NCBI GenBank assembly: GCA_004335635.1
Contig: QAXH01004201.1
Span: 4,858-45,908 of the forward strand
DNA: 41,051 bases
DNA from: Chloromonas sp. AAM2
Lineage: Eukaryota; Chlorophyta; Chlorophyceae; Chlamydomonadales; Chlamydomonadaceae
Reading direction: 5' to 3'
The notes beneath the pieces are model-generated. The model worked only from the letters and a program-made list of their open reading frames with translations, ran no database searches and was not told where the DNA came from. The position numbers and the translations under genes are program-made. Position 1 is the first letter of the stretch. Each line of letters opens with the position of its first letter. This document shows, one piece after another, positions 32,301-41,051 of this stretch.

Positions 32301-35300
32301 TGGGAGCGTCACATGCAGCTGTACGGGCTCAGTCAGTTTGCTTTACCTGCACGGTCCGTGTGGAAACTCCTCATCCAGCAGCAGTACGGGCAGCGGTGAA
32401 GGCACCATGTTGGGGTCCAGCGGTGGGGCGCTCTGACAGTCCTCCTCGTCGTCATCATTCAAAGAGTGAACCACACCTGTGGCAGCGGAGGCCTGGGAAA
32501 ACACAGGCAGGGATGCTTTCAGTGCTGGGGCAAAGGGAGGCACACGGGCGAAACATCTTCATCATCACATGGCGTTTGCAGGTCTGCACAAGGCATCAAC
32601 ATGGGAAGGCAATCAAATGATGATGATGAGTCATGACAAAGCATCAACTGTCAGCCACTTGCTAGCTTATTTGCCTGGGTGGGTGAAAGATGGCTGCAGG
32701 CGCGTCCATGTTGGTTGACAGTCATGAGCTGTGTAAATCTTAGCAGGGGTACTTGTAATCGTCCCCCTCACCAGGAGGAGAATCCTTGTCCTGTCAAAGC
32801 CCAATCCCATGATCGCACCTGCGGTGTGCTTATGACCTGTGCCATGCACTCCAGCTCCACCGGGTGCACCAGACCCTTGCCATAGCGCTCCATGGGCAAG
32901 TGAAGCTCCTGAAAGAATGAAAGGATGAGCAAGAGTGAGGTGTTGGAAGCCGGTGGAAAAGTGCGCGAGCAAGGGATAAGAACAAAGCTGTGGGCAGGGC
33001 CAGGCAGGATTCAGCTCCTGATGAGCAGGTTAATAGCTCTTGATCAGCAAGCCATGTCGGGTAGCAGGAGCAAATGCAACGTGGGCATGACCGGGTAACA
33101 AAGCATCAGACGCAACACACCAAAGCAAACCTGGACCAAAGCAGGTCCTTCACAAGCTTGAGGGTGGCAACTCATCAGTTACAGTTTGGGTTAGAAACAT
33201 CAACAAAGAAAACACGTCTATCTGTGCTAGAATGGTTTGCCTGACCTGCCTTTCAGCAGCATGCTGATGGCCTGGCGGCTGCTCAATACCTTTGCTCATG
33301 CCACCATACACCTATTGCACACTCGATCTGCTCTATCTGGGGGGCTAGCAGTGCAAATCGCCCGACCTGCTCCGCAGGGCCGCGTGTGACGGGCTCAGAA
33401 ATGCTCGACAGGTCGCCTGTTGCTGCCTTGGCCATGCAGGGCGAAGCGGCAACTGGGACGTCAATGACTGGCGACGATGATCGCCGGATGCGTGCACTGC
33501 GGCCTAGCCCATTGCCTTCAGTCATGGCTGCTTCCAGTCCCGATTGTGGCACATCAACCTGCGCATGGGGCACAAATAGGGCACACGCATGGGGTGCATG
33601 GGGTACACACACATGGGGGGCATGGAGAACACACGCATGGGGCACATGAGTTTGATAGCGTGAGTTCTGATAGCCTTGGATTTGGATGGCTAGCTGAATG
33701 GTCAGCATACAGACTAATCCAAGGCTGTGAAGGGTCGAGGAGTCTGGAGTTCAGGTTCTTTGCAACTATCGTCCAGTCACCGAGTGCCCCATGTCAGCTC
33801 ACTCTCAAAAAGTTGTGTTTTTGGCGGACTCTTGGGACCCCCACTGCACGTGAAAATACGTACGGAAGGACAAGAGCTTGACACTTCCAGGGAACAGACA
33901 CACGTAATGGATGAGTCAGCGTGGGTGATGTTGACTGGGCACGTGGCTGTCAATCAGGCAACGTCTCCATGTGTCATCCATGACCGGTGGAGGCAAACTA
34001 TTGCCAACCCTCATGGGACGTTTGTACCATGCCCTTTTGAAGGCTGCTAGTTTCAGCTTGCCTGCTCCTGTCCACTGCGCTCCCCCTGTAAACCATCCCT
34101 CCTGCGCTCACCCGCCTCCTCATTCCTAACTTGGCCGCCCTTCACAACACTTGCCATCCTGACCACCTCACCCACGCAAGCTGGCCATCCCGACCACCTC
34201 ACCTTTTTGGAGCTTTCCGTTTCTGCCAGCAGTTTCCACAGTGGGAACTGAGCTTTGCACACGCTGATGCTGCCGCTCAGCAGGTAGATGCGTACATCGC
34301 CCAGCTCCTGAACCCAACAAAGTCCAAGACATGCAATCAGCGGTGTGCCAATGTATTTGATGCTGGTTGACAGTGCAGCAACTAGTTGTTGTTCTGAATC
34401 TAGTTGCATCTGGTCACCAGGCTGGTAAACCCGCATAAGTGGCCAAAGCTCAATCAGCAGAGCCAAGACACTGCCACGCGTTTACCTGCATTGCCTTGCG
34501 GCGCATGTGCGTGACAGGCAGACCTGGTAATGCGGTCTGGATGCCCAGCAGCGGCGGCGGCACAAAGGCAGAGCCCAATGGAACCACAACCTGCACAGTC
34601 AAGCACGGGTTGCTTGCGTTGCTTGGTTGCTTATCCGCACGAGAAAACTACATGACTCCACAACTGAGCCCACCCACGCCCAAACATGCACCAGGTGGCC
34701 CAACCATGCCCAGCCATCTCAACTACAAGGGCAAGTGGCCACCAAAACCACCCACAAACGCACGTGTGTTGCTGACGTGATTGCTTGTCCTATCATGGAA
34801 AAGCGTTCCTGATGTAGAACGAGGCAAGCAGGCAAGCAGACCAGGGTACGGCACCTGATATCTTATGCCATGTCATTCCCCCACCTTCCGGTTCAACTTG
34901 AGTGACATGGTGCTCTGCTGAGTGGCGGGTGACACCACCACCAGCTGTTCCGGCTCCACATTCTCCCGCACAGCTACCGTGCCAACTCTGCAAGCGCAGC
35001 AGGACCGGCAATAAGCAGGGCCAAGCGCTGAAGGCCGCCTGTTACCAACCAGGCAATAAGCAGGGCCAAGCGCTGAAGGCCGCCTGTTACCAACCAGGCA
35101 ATAAGCAGGGCCAAGCGCTGAAGGCCGCCTGTTACCAACCAGGCAATAAGCAGGGCCAAGCGCTGAAGGCCGCCTGTTACCAACCAGGCAATAAGCAGGG
35201 CCAAGCGCTGAAGGCCGCCTGTTACCAACCAGGCACAAGCCATACAGCCAGGATATCTCAGCAGGCAAGGCCAAACTCTGCTGCCAACAGCAATTCAGCT

Positions 35301-38300
35301 CTTGCATAGCTTTCACTCACGGCCAGTAATTGAGGCCCGTGTTCTTCCTGGTGCTGCTGCAGCTTGCAATGATTGTCTCAAGACCCACATGACCTGCGCT
35401 GCCTTACATGAGGGGAGGGACTCCAACCCGTCCAACCTACAAGATATCAGACGCCCTGCCCACGACCTATCACATGGTATCAGCCCTCAGCCCTGAGTCA
35501 GTCACACGTCACCAGCTGCCTCGCACTTTTAGATTGCTTAGCCCCTGTTTTTGCTTGCCCCATGCTTTGATCCGCATTCATGCCATGCCCCACCTGATCT
35601 CTAGCCTGAGGTCCTTGAGGGACCGTGCCACGTCCTCCGCACTGGCCACCGTGCGCAGCCCGTGGATGGCAGCCACGTGCAGCTGCAGGCTGCAGGAACC
35701 AAACCTGCACCAGGCAACGCAGATGTGGTTGGTGTCACAATGTTGAGTTAGTTGCTAGACCAGGGATAGGGTTACTGCAGCTACGCTTCAGGGCTGGAGG
35801 GGAGCGGGCAACACAAAGATTCAAATTAGAGTTGATAAGCAGCGATTAAAGAAGAAGATTGAAGAGGAGATTAAAGGTGTGCAGGGAGCAGGCGAGCAGG
35901 CGGAGAGGAGCTTGAAGGGGCAGGCAGGCGAGAGACGGACCGGAGAGGTAGGCAGGCGAGAAATAAAAGCACAAGGCAGAGAAGGCTTGAAAAAACAGGC
36001 AGGCTGAGACAAAAAACCTGGACAAAGGGATAGGCAGGCAGGCAGCGGAAAGGGGCACACACACCGGGTTGAAGGTCACCAAACAAGCTCAAGTCATAGC
36101 TTCAAACTCAAAACAAAAAAGTGCTCGAGAAAATGACTTCCACAGAAATGTGGGCGGGCAGCGCAGGTGCAAGGAGGCACAAGCACACACAGCGGGTATG
36201 AGGTCACCGCGCCGTGTCACCCCTGCCAGCAGCCAAGCGCCGGTCACTCACCTGTTCTGTAGTGTGGCCGGGGAGTATAGCTCCTTGCCCAGTGCAACAC
36301 CCTGTGGAGCAACAGACACACACCAGATAAGACTCAACATGTGAACCAGTGAAGCTGTAGCAGCAACCAGAATCTGTTGCTGTTTGACTGCAAGGAAGAC
36401 AGAACACGTGAATTAGTCCAGCTGTGATGGCGCATCGGCCATCCGCTGGTGCTGCAGTAGTGCAAGTCGGTGTGTGAGGCTGCAGGATCATCCGCTCCCT
36501 GCCAATCAATAGCGCACACATTGATTTGTGGTGCAAGGTGGTCCTGCAGATCACAACCCACACTCAGGGACAGAACCACTATCTGCTGAAAGCTCAACGA
36601 AGCATACTGTGTGAACCAGCTCACAAGAGGGGAGGGACTCCAGCCCGTCCAACGTAATTGTGATACACCTGGTGGTGGTCACCCCTCGAGGTGCTATCCT
36701 GACCACAATCCTTGTTAGACCCAAAAAGGTTATCCTCTCCCAGAAACCTTGCCTTACATACTCGCCAGCTCACACAGCAAGCCGTGGTAGCATACCATCG
36801 GGCTTGCAAGACGAGTGGCTTGAGCTTTAGGGAATGGGCCGCTGTATCCCTTGAGAGTGAAGCAGCGGGTTCCCTCGGGGATTCAGCAGCCACCCCCCCT
36901 GCAAACCGTCCAAGCATCTGATCATACCGCACCCGCCCACGGCACGCAGCAAGCCAGTGGCTGCCTCACCTGGATGTTTGCGGTGTTTGGCAGCACCTCG
37001 CACTGCAGCTCCAGCTCGCCGGGCATCAGCTCCTCACCGCCCCTGTCACTCAGCGTGTACCTGGAAGGGTGGGCAGGGCGAGTGCAAGGCGTGAGAGGGT
37101 GCCCGAGGGAAGGAGCAGAGCACAGGTGTAATGCATGTTTACAGCAGTATTGATGGACAGGGACCTATCACGCACCCATGGGCAACTGAACTCAAAATGC
37201 GAGCATGCGGCGAAAATGTGTGTTGCTACACAAGAGCGCTTCTTCACCCTATCCTTTCACCATAGGAAGGAGATACAATGACAAAGGCGTGAGCACGGCA
37301 AGCCATTTTCGGGGCAATTTTTTGGGTGGTGTGACTGACATGTCTGAGATATGTGGACATCTGGATAGGTTGAGTGTGGTGTGAGACTGTGCTCTGTGGC
37401 GTGTGTGACCACTTGTCACGGAGCAGGCTGTGCCAGGAAAAGGCTGACAGCAACAGACAAAATGATGGTAAGTGTGTGCAAACACGCATGTCGGTCCTTT
37501 GTTGCTACTTTCATTCGGCACTGACCTTTCTGTCAAGGCCGTGCCCATCGCTGCAAGGCTGCCTAGGAGCATGGACAGGCGCCACTGAATGGCAACAGCA
37601 CGGGCATGGTGGTTCAAGCAACAAGACGCTCTGCTTGCATGCTGAAGCGTGCTGAAGTTACTGCTTAAGCGTGCTACGGCAAGGCATGCTCAAGCGTGGC
37701 GTGGCTGTGTAAGGTCGGCTCCAGAGGTCGTCAATTAATAATGCTACAGATAGCTGCAGTGATCCTGCCCTTGTCCTACATATCACCAGAAAGGGTATGG
37801 GAGGTACTAATGATCGTTATGTACAATTGATTGGCTTCTATGCGTAGTGGTGTGTAATTCCCTGTGTTAAGTTACAATGCTATAGGTCCACGCAGGTGTG
37901 ATAAGCGTTGGTGCCTCTCTGGCAAGCAGAACAATTCCTGACTGTGCATGGAGCCTGTGCACGCCTGTGGCCAGAGCGCGGATCTGGAGCAGCTGTTCTG
38001 AGCGAGTGCCCGCGCTTACCTGGAACTGCCCCAGGAAAGAATCGGCCAGGAAAGGGTCATAGTTCATCACCAGACACGTGATGTGGCTTTCCTCCCAGGA
38101 CTGCCCCTTCAGAGGGAAGCAGAACCTGCAACCACTCAATCACGAGTGTGAGGCAAGACGTCCGTGCAGCTGCCTGGGGTGTTGTTACTTCTTAGACTGT
38201 TGCCAAATTCGAACCACCAAGTAGCCTATTGCCCAGGGTCTATTCTTCATCACGCTTACCACACGCGGCAGTACCGCGCCTAAGGTGGTCTGGTGGCGGC

Positions 38301-40034
38301 AGAACATGAGAAAGAGGCAATCGTATGAATGCAACTGGATGCTGACACGCAGGCGGCAGGTGGGCGAGCAGGCAAGCAAGCAGGCAGCCCCAGATGTCCC
38401 CCTGAAACACTCACACTTCCTCATAGCAGGGGTTGCGATTGCGGTACACAGTACGAGTGGATGCCTTGACCTCGCAGGCTGACGTGTCGGCTGGGCCCAG
38501 GTACAGGCGCACGTACGGGTCCGGGGCGATGCCCATCACACCCACGTTGTGTGCCTGCATGGGTTAATGATTTGCCCGATGCAAAACGATGAACAATGCC
38601 TAAAGGGAACACTGATGGAGGATTGCAAAACGGCGAATCCGCCTGCATGCCGTTGATCACTGTAGATTCTGAATCTGATGAATGTGCCTGCATGGGAAAC
38701 TGAAATTGCGCACAGGTAATTGTAACTGGATGAAGGTAGGTTTGTTGTACGATGGTGGTGTTGACTGTCCTGTAGTGGGGATGGTAAATGTGGATTGATT
38801 ATGTTGAATAATGTTGAATGATGCGCCTGAGAAATGATCAGCCGAAGGGCCAAAGACCATGAGGCAGCACACACTCTCACCCTCCCATGTCCCAGGCCGC
38901 CTCACCTGCCTGACGGTGACCTGCAGGATGTAATCACCCTCCACCCATTGCTGCCCCTGCAGCAAGATAACCAACTGAAAGGTTGCAAATCCAGAAGACA
39001 AAAAAAGTCAACTGACCGGGGTCAACTGCAGGCAGCTGCGGGATGTGGAGCGCGGCAGCCTTAATGGTTGGGACAGTCAAGTCAGTCCGTTCATCTCCTT
39101 AAAGAATAAAAAAAACAATGCAAGTTGATGAGACTCGAAGAAACTTGATGAAACTGAACGTAACTGCGAGCTTTTTGCCTACGTAGCCTTGTTCTTGGAG
39201 AAAGACCGTTGTGCAACTGTTGGTTGCAAGAAATTACGACTGCTGTCTGAGAGCTCATGCTGCCACGCTGGGTGATAATCGTACTCTACTCCATTGTGCG
39301 TGGCACGAATTGAGAATGAGGGAAAACATGAACGAACATGCAAACATCTAGCTGTTGCTCGGGACATACGGCCCACATGCCTCTCGGCATGCGTAAGCAG
39401 AACATGCTGTTGTTGTGATTAAAAAGGTCTTGGACTCGTGTTGCCGCTGATCCTATCAGTGGTGGAGTGTTGCATCTGCGTGGAGCCGCTTGGTAGCCTT
39501 GTTTGACATGTGTTGCATCAGTTGCTGTCACATCCCGCTACAGACACATTGCCCTTCTTGTGCTTAGTGCCCTGAGACTGCTGGGGCCCTAGGTCACCTA
39601 GGCCATCTGGACTCTGTTCCCAAAGTTCAGCCCTGCCCGTCATCACCGCACTTTTTCCGACCCTCGTTACAACTGCCTGTGATCCATTAATACTCTCATT
39701 ATTGAAGACAATTGATCGATGCTGACATCAATCATTTCATGCACTTTGGCGGCATCCTAAACCCTGCCCGGCAGGGTCGGTGCCTGCTGACCGATGACCC
39801 ATGTCCCGCAATATGCGTAACTGGCATTGCCTGCAGACATACCTGAGTGATCTGTGTGCGCACCAGAGTCACATTCTCATTATTAAAGCTCCCGATTTGG
39901 CTCCTGCCTAGTCTCGACTGCCCTGGCTGAGCTATGGGGGGCAGTGATGCAGCCACATCGGGATTTGTGGGGGCTTTCTTAAACATGTCGCGCATCACGG
40001 TCTGCATCGCACAGGCACCAGCCTGGGGTCCCAT
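29335..40034 (-). CDS. C2 - C2-like - VASt - transmembrane protein, probable membrane-contact-site lipid/sterol transfer protein
   Basis: VASt (ASTER-like) domains move sterols between membranes; C2 domains bind lipids, often with calcium. Exons: 40034-39843, 38956-38906, 38554-38415, 38125-38020, 37060-36970, 36301-36252, 35689-35594, 34987-34885, 34590-34486, 34307-34203, 33558-33367, 32908-32819, 32492-32347, 31926-31866, 31402-31277, 31148-31059, 30938-30801 and 29844-29335. All joins are in phase except 38020 to 37060, which needs one more exon; 37753-37662 fits in phase. C2 is shown by APDPYVRLYLGP, YRNRNPCYEEV and DPFLADSFLGQFQ. A second C2-like region starts LQLHVAAIHGL and ends DVRIYLLSG...FPLWKLLAE. 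VASt is shown by LYSVMVSPDSALMKRVW, SEW...SYVRKLNIPLGPK and TAPKGDLFVV. The last exon has a membrane span (PVLMCMCCMMMLLVLVLW) followed by a Gln-rich coiled coil. No GRAM domain was seen. About 827 residues. Confidence 0.85.
30956..31000 (+). repeat. (CA)n microsatellite
   Basis: An ACGCACACACACG-type dinucleotide repeat in the intron between the exons at 30801-30938 and 31059-31148, about 20 bp upstream of the acceptor for the 30938 exon on the sense strand, where it reads as GT-rich. Confidence 0.8.
33565..33650 (+). repeat. Imperfect GC/CA-rich minisatellite
   Basis: Repeated ACACGCATGGGG and GTGCATGGGGTAC-type units of about 15-20 bp, directly upstream of the acceptor for the 33558 exon on the sense strand. 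The units are degenerate. Confidence 0.6.
35008..35232 (-). repeat. Perfect 5 x 45-bp minisatellite next to a splice acceptor
   Basis: Five identical 45-bp units (plus strand GCAATAAGCAGGGCCAAGCG...TTACCAACCAG) end 20 bp before the acceptor of the exon starting at 34987. The unit length is a multiple of three and all units are open on the coding strand, encoding LVGNRRPSALGPAYC per unit, and also open on the other strand. Each unit contains a GGTAACAG block with both donor-like GTAACA and acceptor-like ACAG. The segment is read here as intronic because the acceptor at 34988 joins in phase with the upstream exon. Confidence 0.95.
35405..35450 (+). repeat. Repeat family B copy
   Basis: ACATGAGGGGAGGGACTCCA is followed by the CCCGTCCAACCTACAAG block found at 27.8 kb; similarity then ends. 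It lies in an intron of the C2-VASt gene. Confidence 0.65.
35850..36060 (+). repeat. Purine-rich tract with GGCAGGCGAG motifs
   Basis: About 200 bp is strongly biased to A and G on the plus strand, with recurrent GGCAGGC and GAGCAGGCG motifs. It is intronic in the C2-VASt gene, where the transcript would be pyrimidine-rich. Confidence 0.6.
36622..36682 (+). repeat. Repeat family B copy
   Basis: ACAAGAGGGGAGGGACTCCA, then GCCCGTCCAACG and ATTGTGATACACCTGG. Compared with 27.8 kb it lacks about 15 bp between the CCAAC block and the ATTG block. It lies in an intron of the C2-VASt gene. Confidence 0.7.
37662..37753 (-). other. Candidate bridging exon of the C2-VASt gene
   Basis: This stretch starts after CACTGCAG and ends before GTAACT. 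It begins in phase 0 and ends in phase 2, which is just what is needed between the exons ending at 38020 and starting at 37060. It would encode LSVALLIDDLWSR and a short linker, at the place where a C2 domain has its last but one strand. The DNA near its 3' end has repeated GCTGAAGCGTG motifs, which argues against coding. Confidence 0.35.
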
Positions 40035-41051
40035 GTGTTTCTTACAGGGTGTGCTAAGAGGCCTTTCGACCTTGTGCTGACAATGGAGGTGAATTTTACG
40101 TGCGCGAGATGACGTGTTGGTGCTGTCAAAATGGAATTCGTGCCTGACACGTTTCTGCGGTTGTGCGTTGCTCTTTCCACCCACTTCCCCAACGCCAGGT
40201 CTGCGCAACCCATTTTTCAACATGATGTCATAGATACCAGCATGGATCACCGATCATCCATGCTTTTACTCATTTGTTCTATTGTTATGACAGTTGCCCA
40301 AGCCTCAACTGGGCCCTCAACCACATTGTTGTTATTGGCCCTTCCTTTGGGCTTGGCCTGCCCCAGCTTACCTAACGGTCGAATGTGGCATCCATGGAAC
40401 CTCAAATTAACCTACTTGATATGCCTCCCCGGCAAACGCGTTCAGTGTGGCTGGCTTGCTACATGCAGGTCAGGGGCCTTGGGATTCAGCTCATCAACTC
40501 AAGGTCGGAATTCAGCTCATCAGCTCAAGCTAGTTGATACAAACAACAATTGTTTATTTTCAGCCTGCTATTCGCGTTCCGAAGTTCAAGACGTGAATGT
40601 TACACTGGTCATGAACTGTTGTTGCGCCTGGTTCCCTAACGCCAGGTGGTGTGACCCCTTGCAGCGTGGATATGCCAGATAACTGGGTCACTCACGCATT
40701 TGATAATTACCAGTGAGAAGTGCAAAAAGGGCAGCAACAAGTGACTTTTTAGCCAGGCTTTTTAGTAGCCCTGATACCACGTTGTGCAAGGGCAATTGGT
40801 TGGCTGTTGCTCCAGAACAGTTGTTTGAGCACTGGTGTGGTGGTGTGTTCATGCTTTATGGGTTTCACCAACAGAGATGCTGGGGCACAGCCTAGGGCCA
40901 ACTTCAGCAGCAGGCCCGCTGTCAAATCAAAAGTTCTTCACGCCTACATATTACAGAAATTTGACCAAGACAGTCAGCCTGGCACTAGTAGATGCGCGAC
41001 TGCAGTAATTGTGTTCGTTGATTCAACGTGCAACCACAGCTATTGCCTGTT
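40035..41051. other. Upstream region of the C2-VASt gene
   Basis: This holds the promoter side of the minus-strand C2-VASt gene. The frame of exon 1 remains open up to 40250, so translation could begin further upstream than the ATG at 40034. A plus-strand open frame (40131-40682) has a hydrophobic segment but no splice or family support. A short direct repeat, ATTCAGCTCATCAACTCAAG and a near copy 26 bp later, lies at about 40482-40530. Confidence 0.4.

Noticed and set aside
35008..35232. CRISPR-like array
   Set aside because: The units are directly adjacent with no spacers, and the region is an intron of a eukaryotic gene.
34902..35309. Plus-strand 135-codon open frame with five repeats of NKQGQALKAACYQPG
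   Set aside because: It exists only because the 45-bp minisatellite is a multiple of three and has no stop in this frame; it overlaps a well-supported minus-strand exon.
40131..40682. 183-codon open frame with a hydrophobic segment, possible secreted protein
   Set aside because: No recognisable domain, no signal-peptide position at its start, and internal short duplications; treated as chance.

Overview
This window is eukaryotic nuclear DNA, most likely from a green alga (chlorophyte). Genes are split into many short exons (about 40-400 bp) by GT-AG introns, base composition is close to balanced, and the recognisable proteins are MutS2, a CAP10/GT90 glycosyltransferase, an RNF4-like RING protein and a C2-VASt lipid-transfer-like protein. 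Nothing points to a bacterial or viral sequence. There is one assembly gap (26481-26754). Long open frames are mostly chance, so genes were built by joining exons whose splice phases agree.

Layout. (1) 256-4772, minus: 5' part of a MutS2 gene, nine phase-consistent exons ending just after Walker A; the rest lies left of the window. (2) 4960-10486, plus: a GT90/CAP10 protein O-glycosyltransferase with a signal peptide, head-to-head with MutS2 across only 187 bp. (3) 11738-13172, plus: a compact five-exon gene for a 167-residue RING protein with a SUMO-interacting motif, a likely SUMO-targeted ubiquitin ligase. (4) about 15930-19160, minus: a multi-exon coding region of unknown function, interrupted by repeat insertions. 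(5) 20847 to about 26400, minus: a multi-exon protein with a P-loop NTPase core of unrecognised family, truncated by the gap and carrying an apparent one-base frameshift just before Walker A. (6) 26755-29334: no confident gene. (7) 29335-40034, minus: a gene of 18-19 exons encoding a C2 - C2-like - VASt - transmembrane protein, probably a sterol/lipid transporter at membrane contact sites.

The accessory signal is mainly repetitive DNA. Three dispersed repeat families can be recognised by eye: A, a terminal-inverted-repeat MITE-like element near 18, 19.5 and 25.7 kb with solo ends near 11 and 15.9 kb; B, a roughly 50-bp element at 14, 27.8, 35.4 and 36.6 kb; and C, a 62-bp element shared by introns of the GT90 gene with a fragment in MutS2. 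A perfect 5 x 45-bp minisatellite sits 20 bp upstream of a splice acceptor in the C2-VASt gene and is open in frame. The genes do not form a pathway; they look like ordinary neighbouring housekeeping genes with repeat-rich introns, plus two unidentified genes between them.
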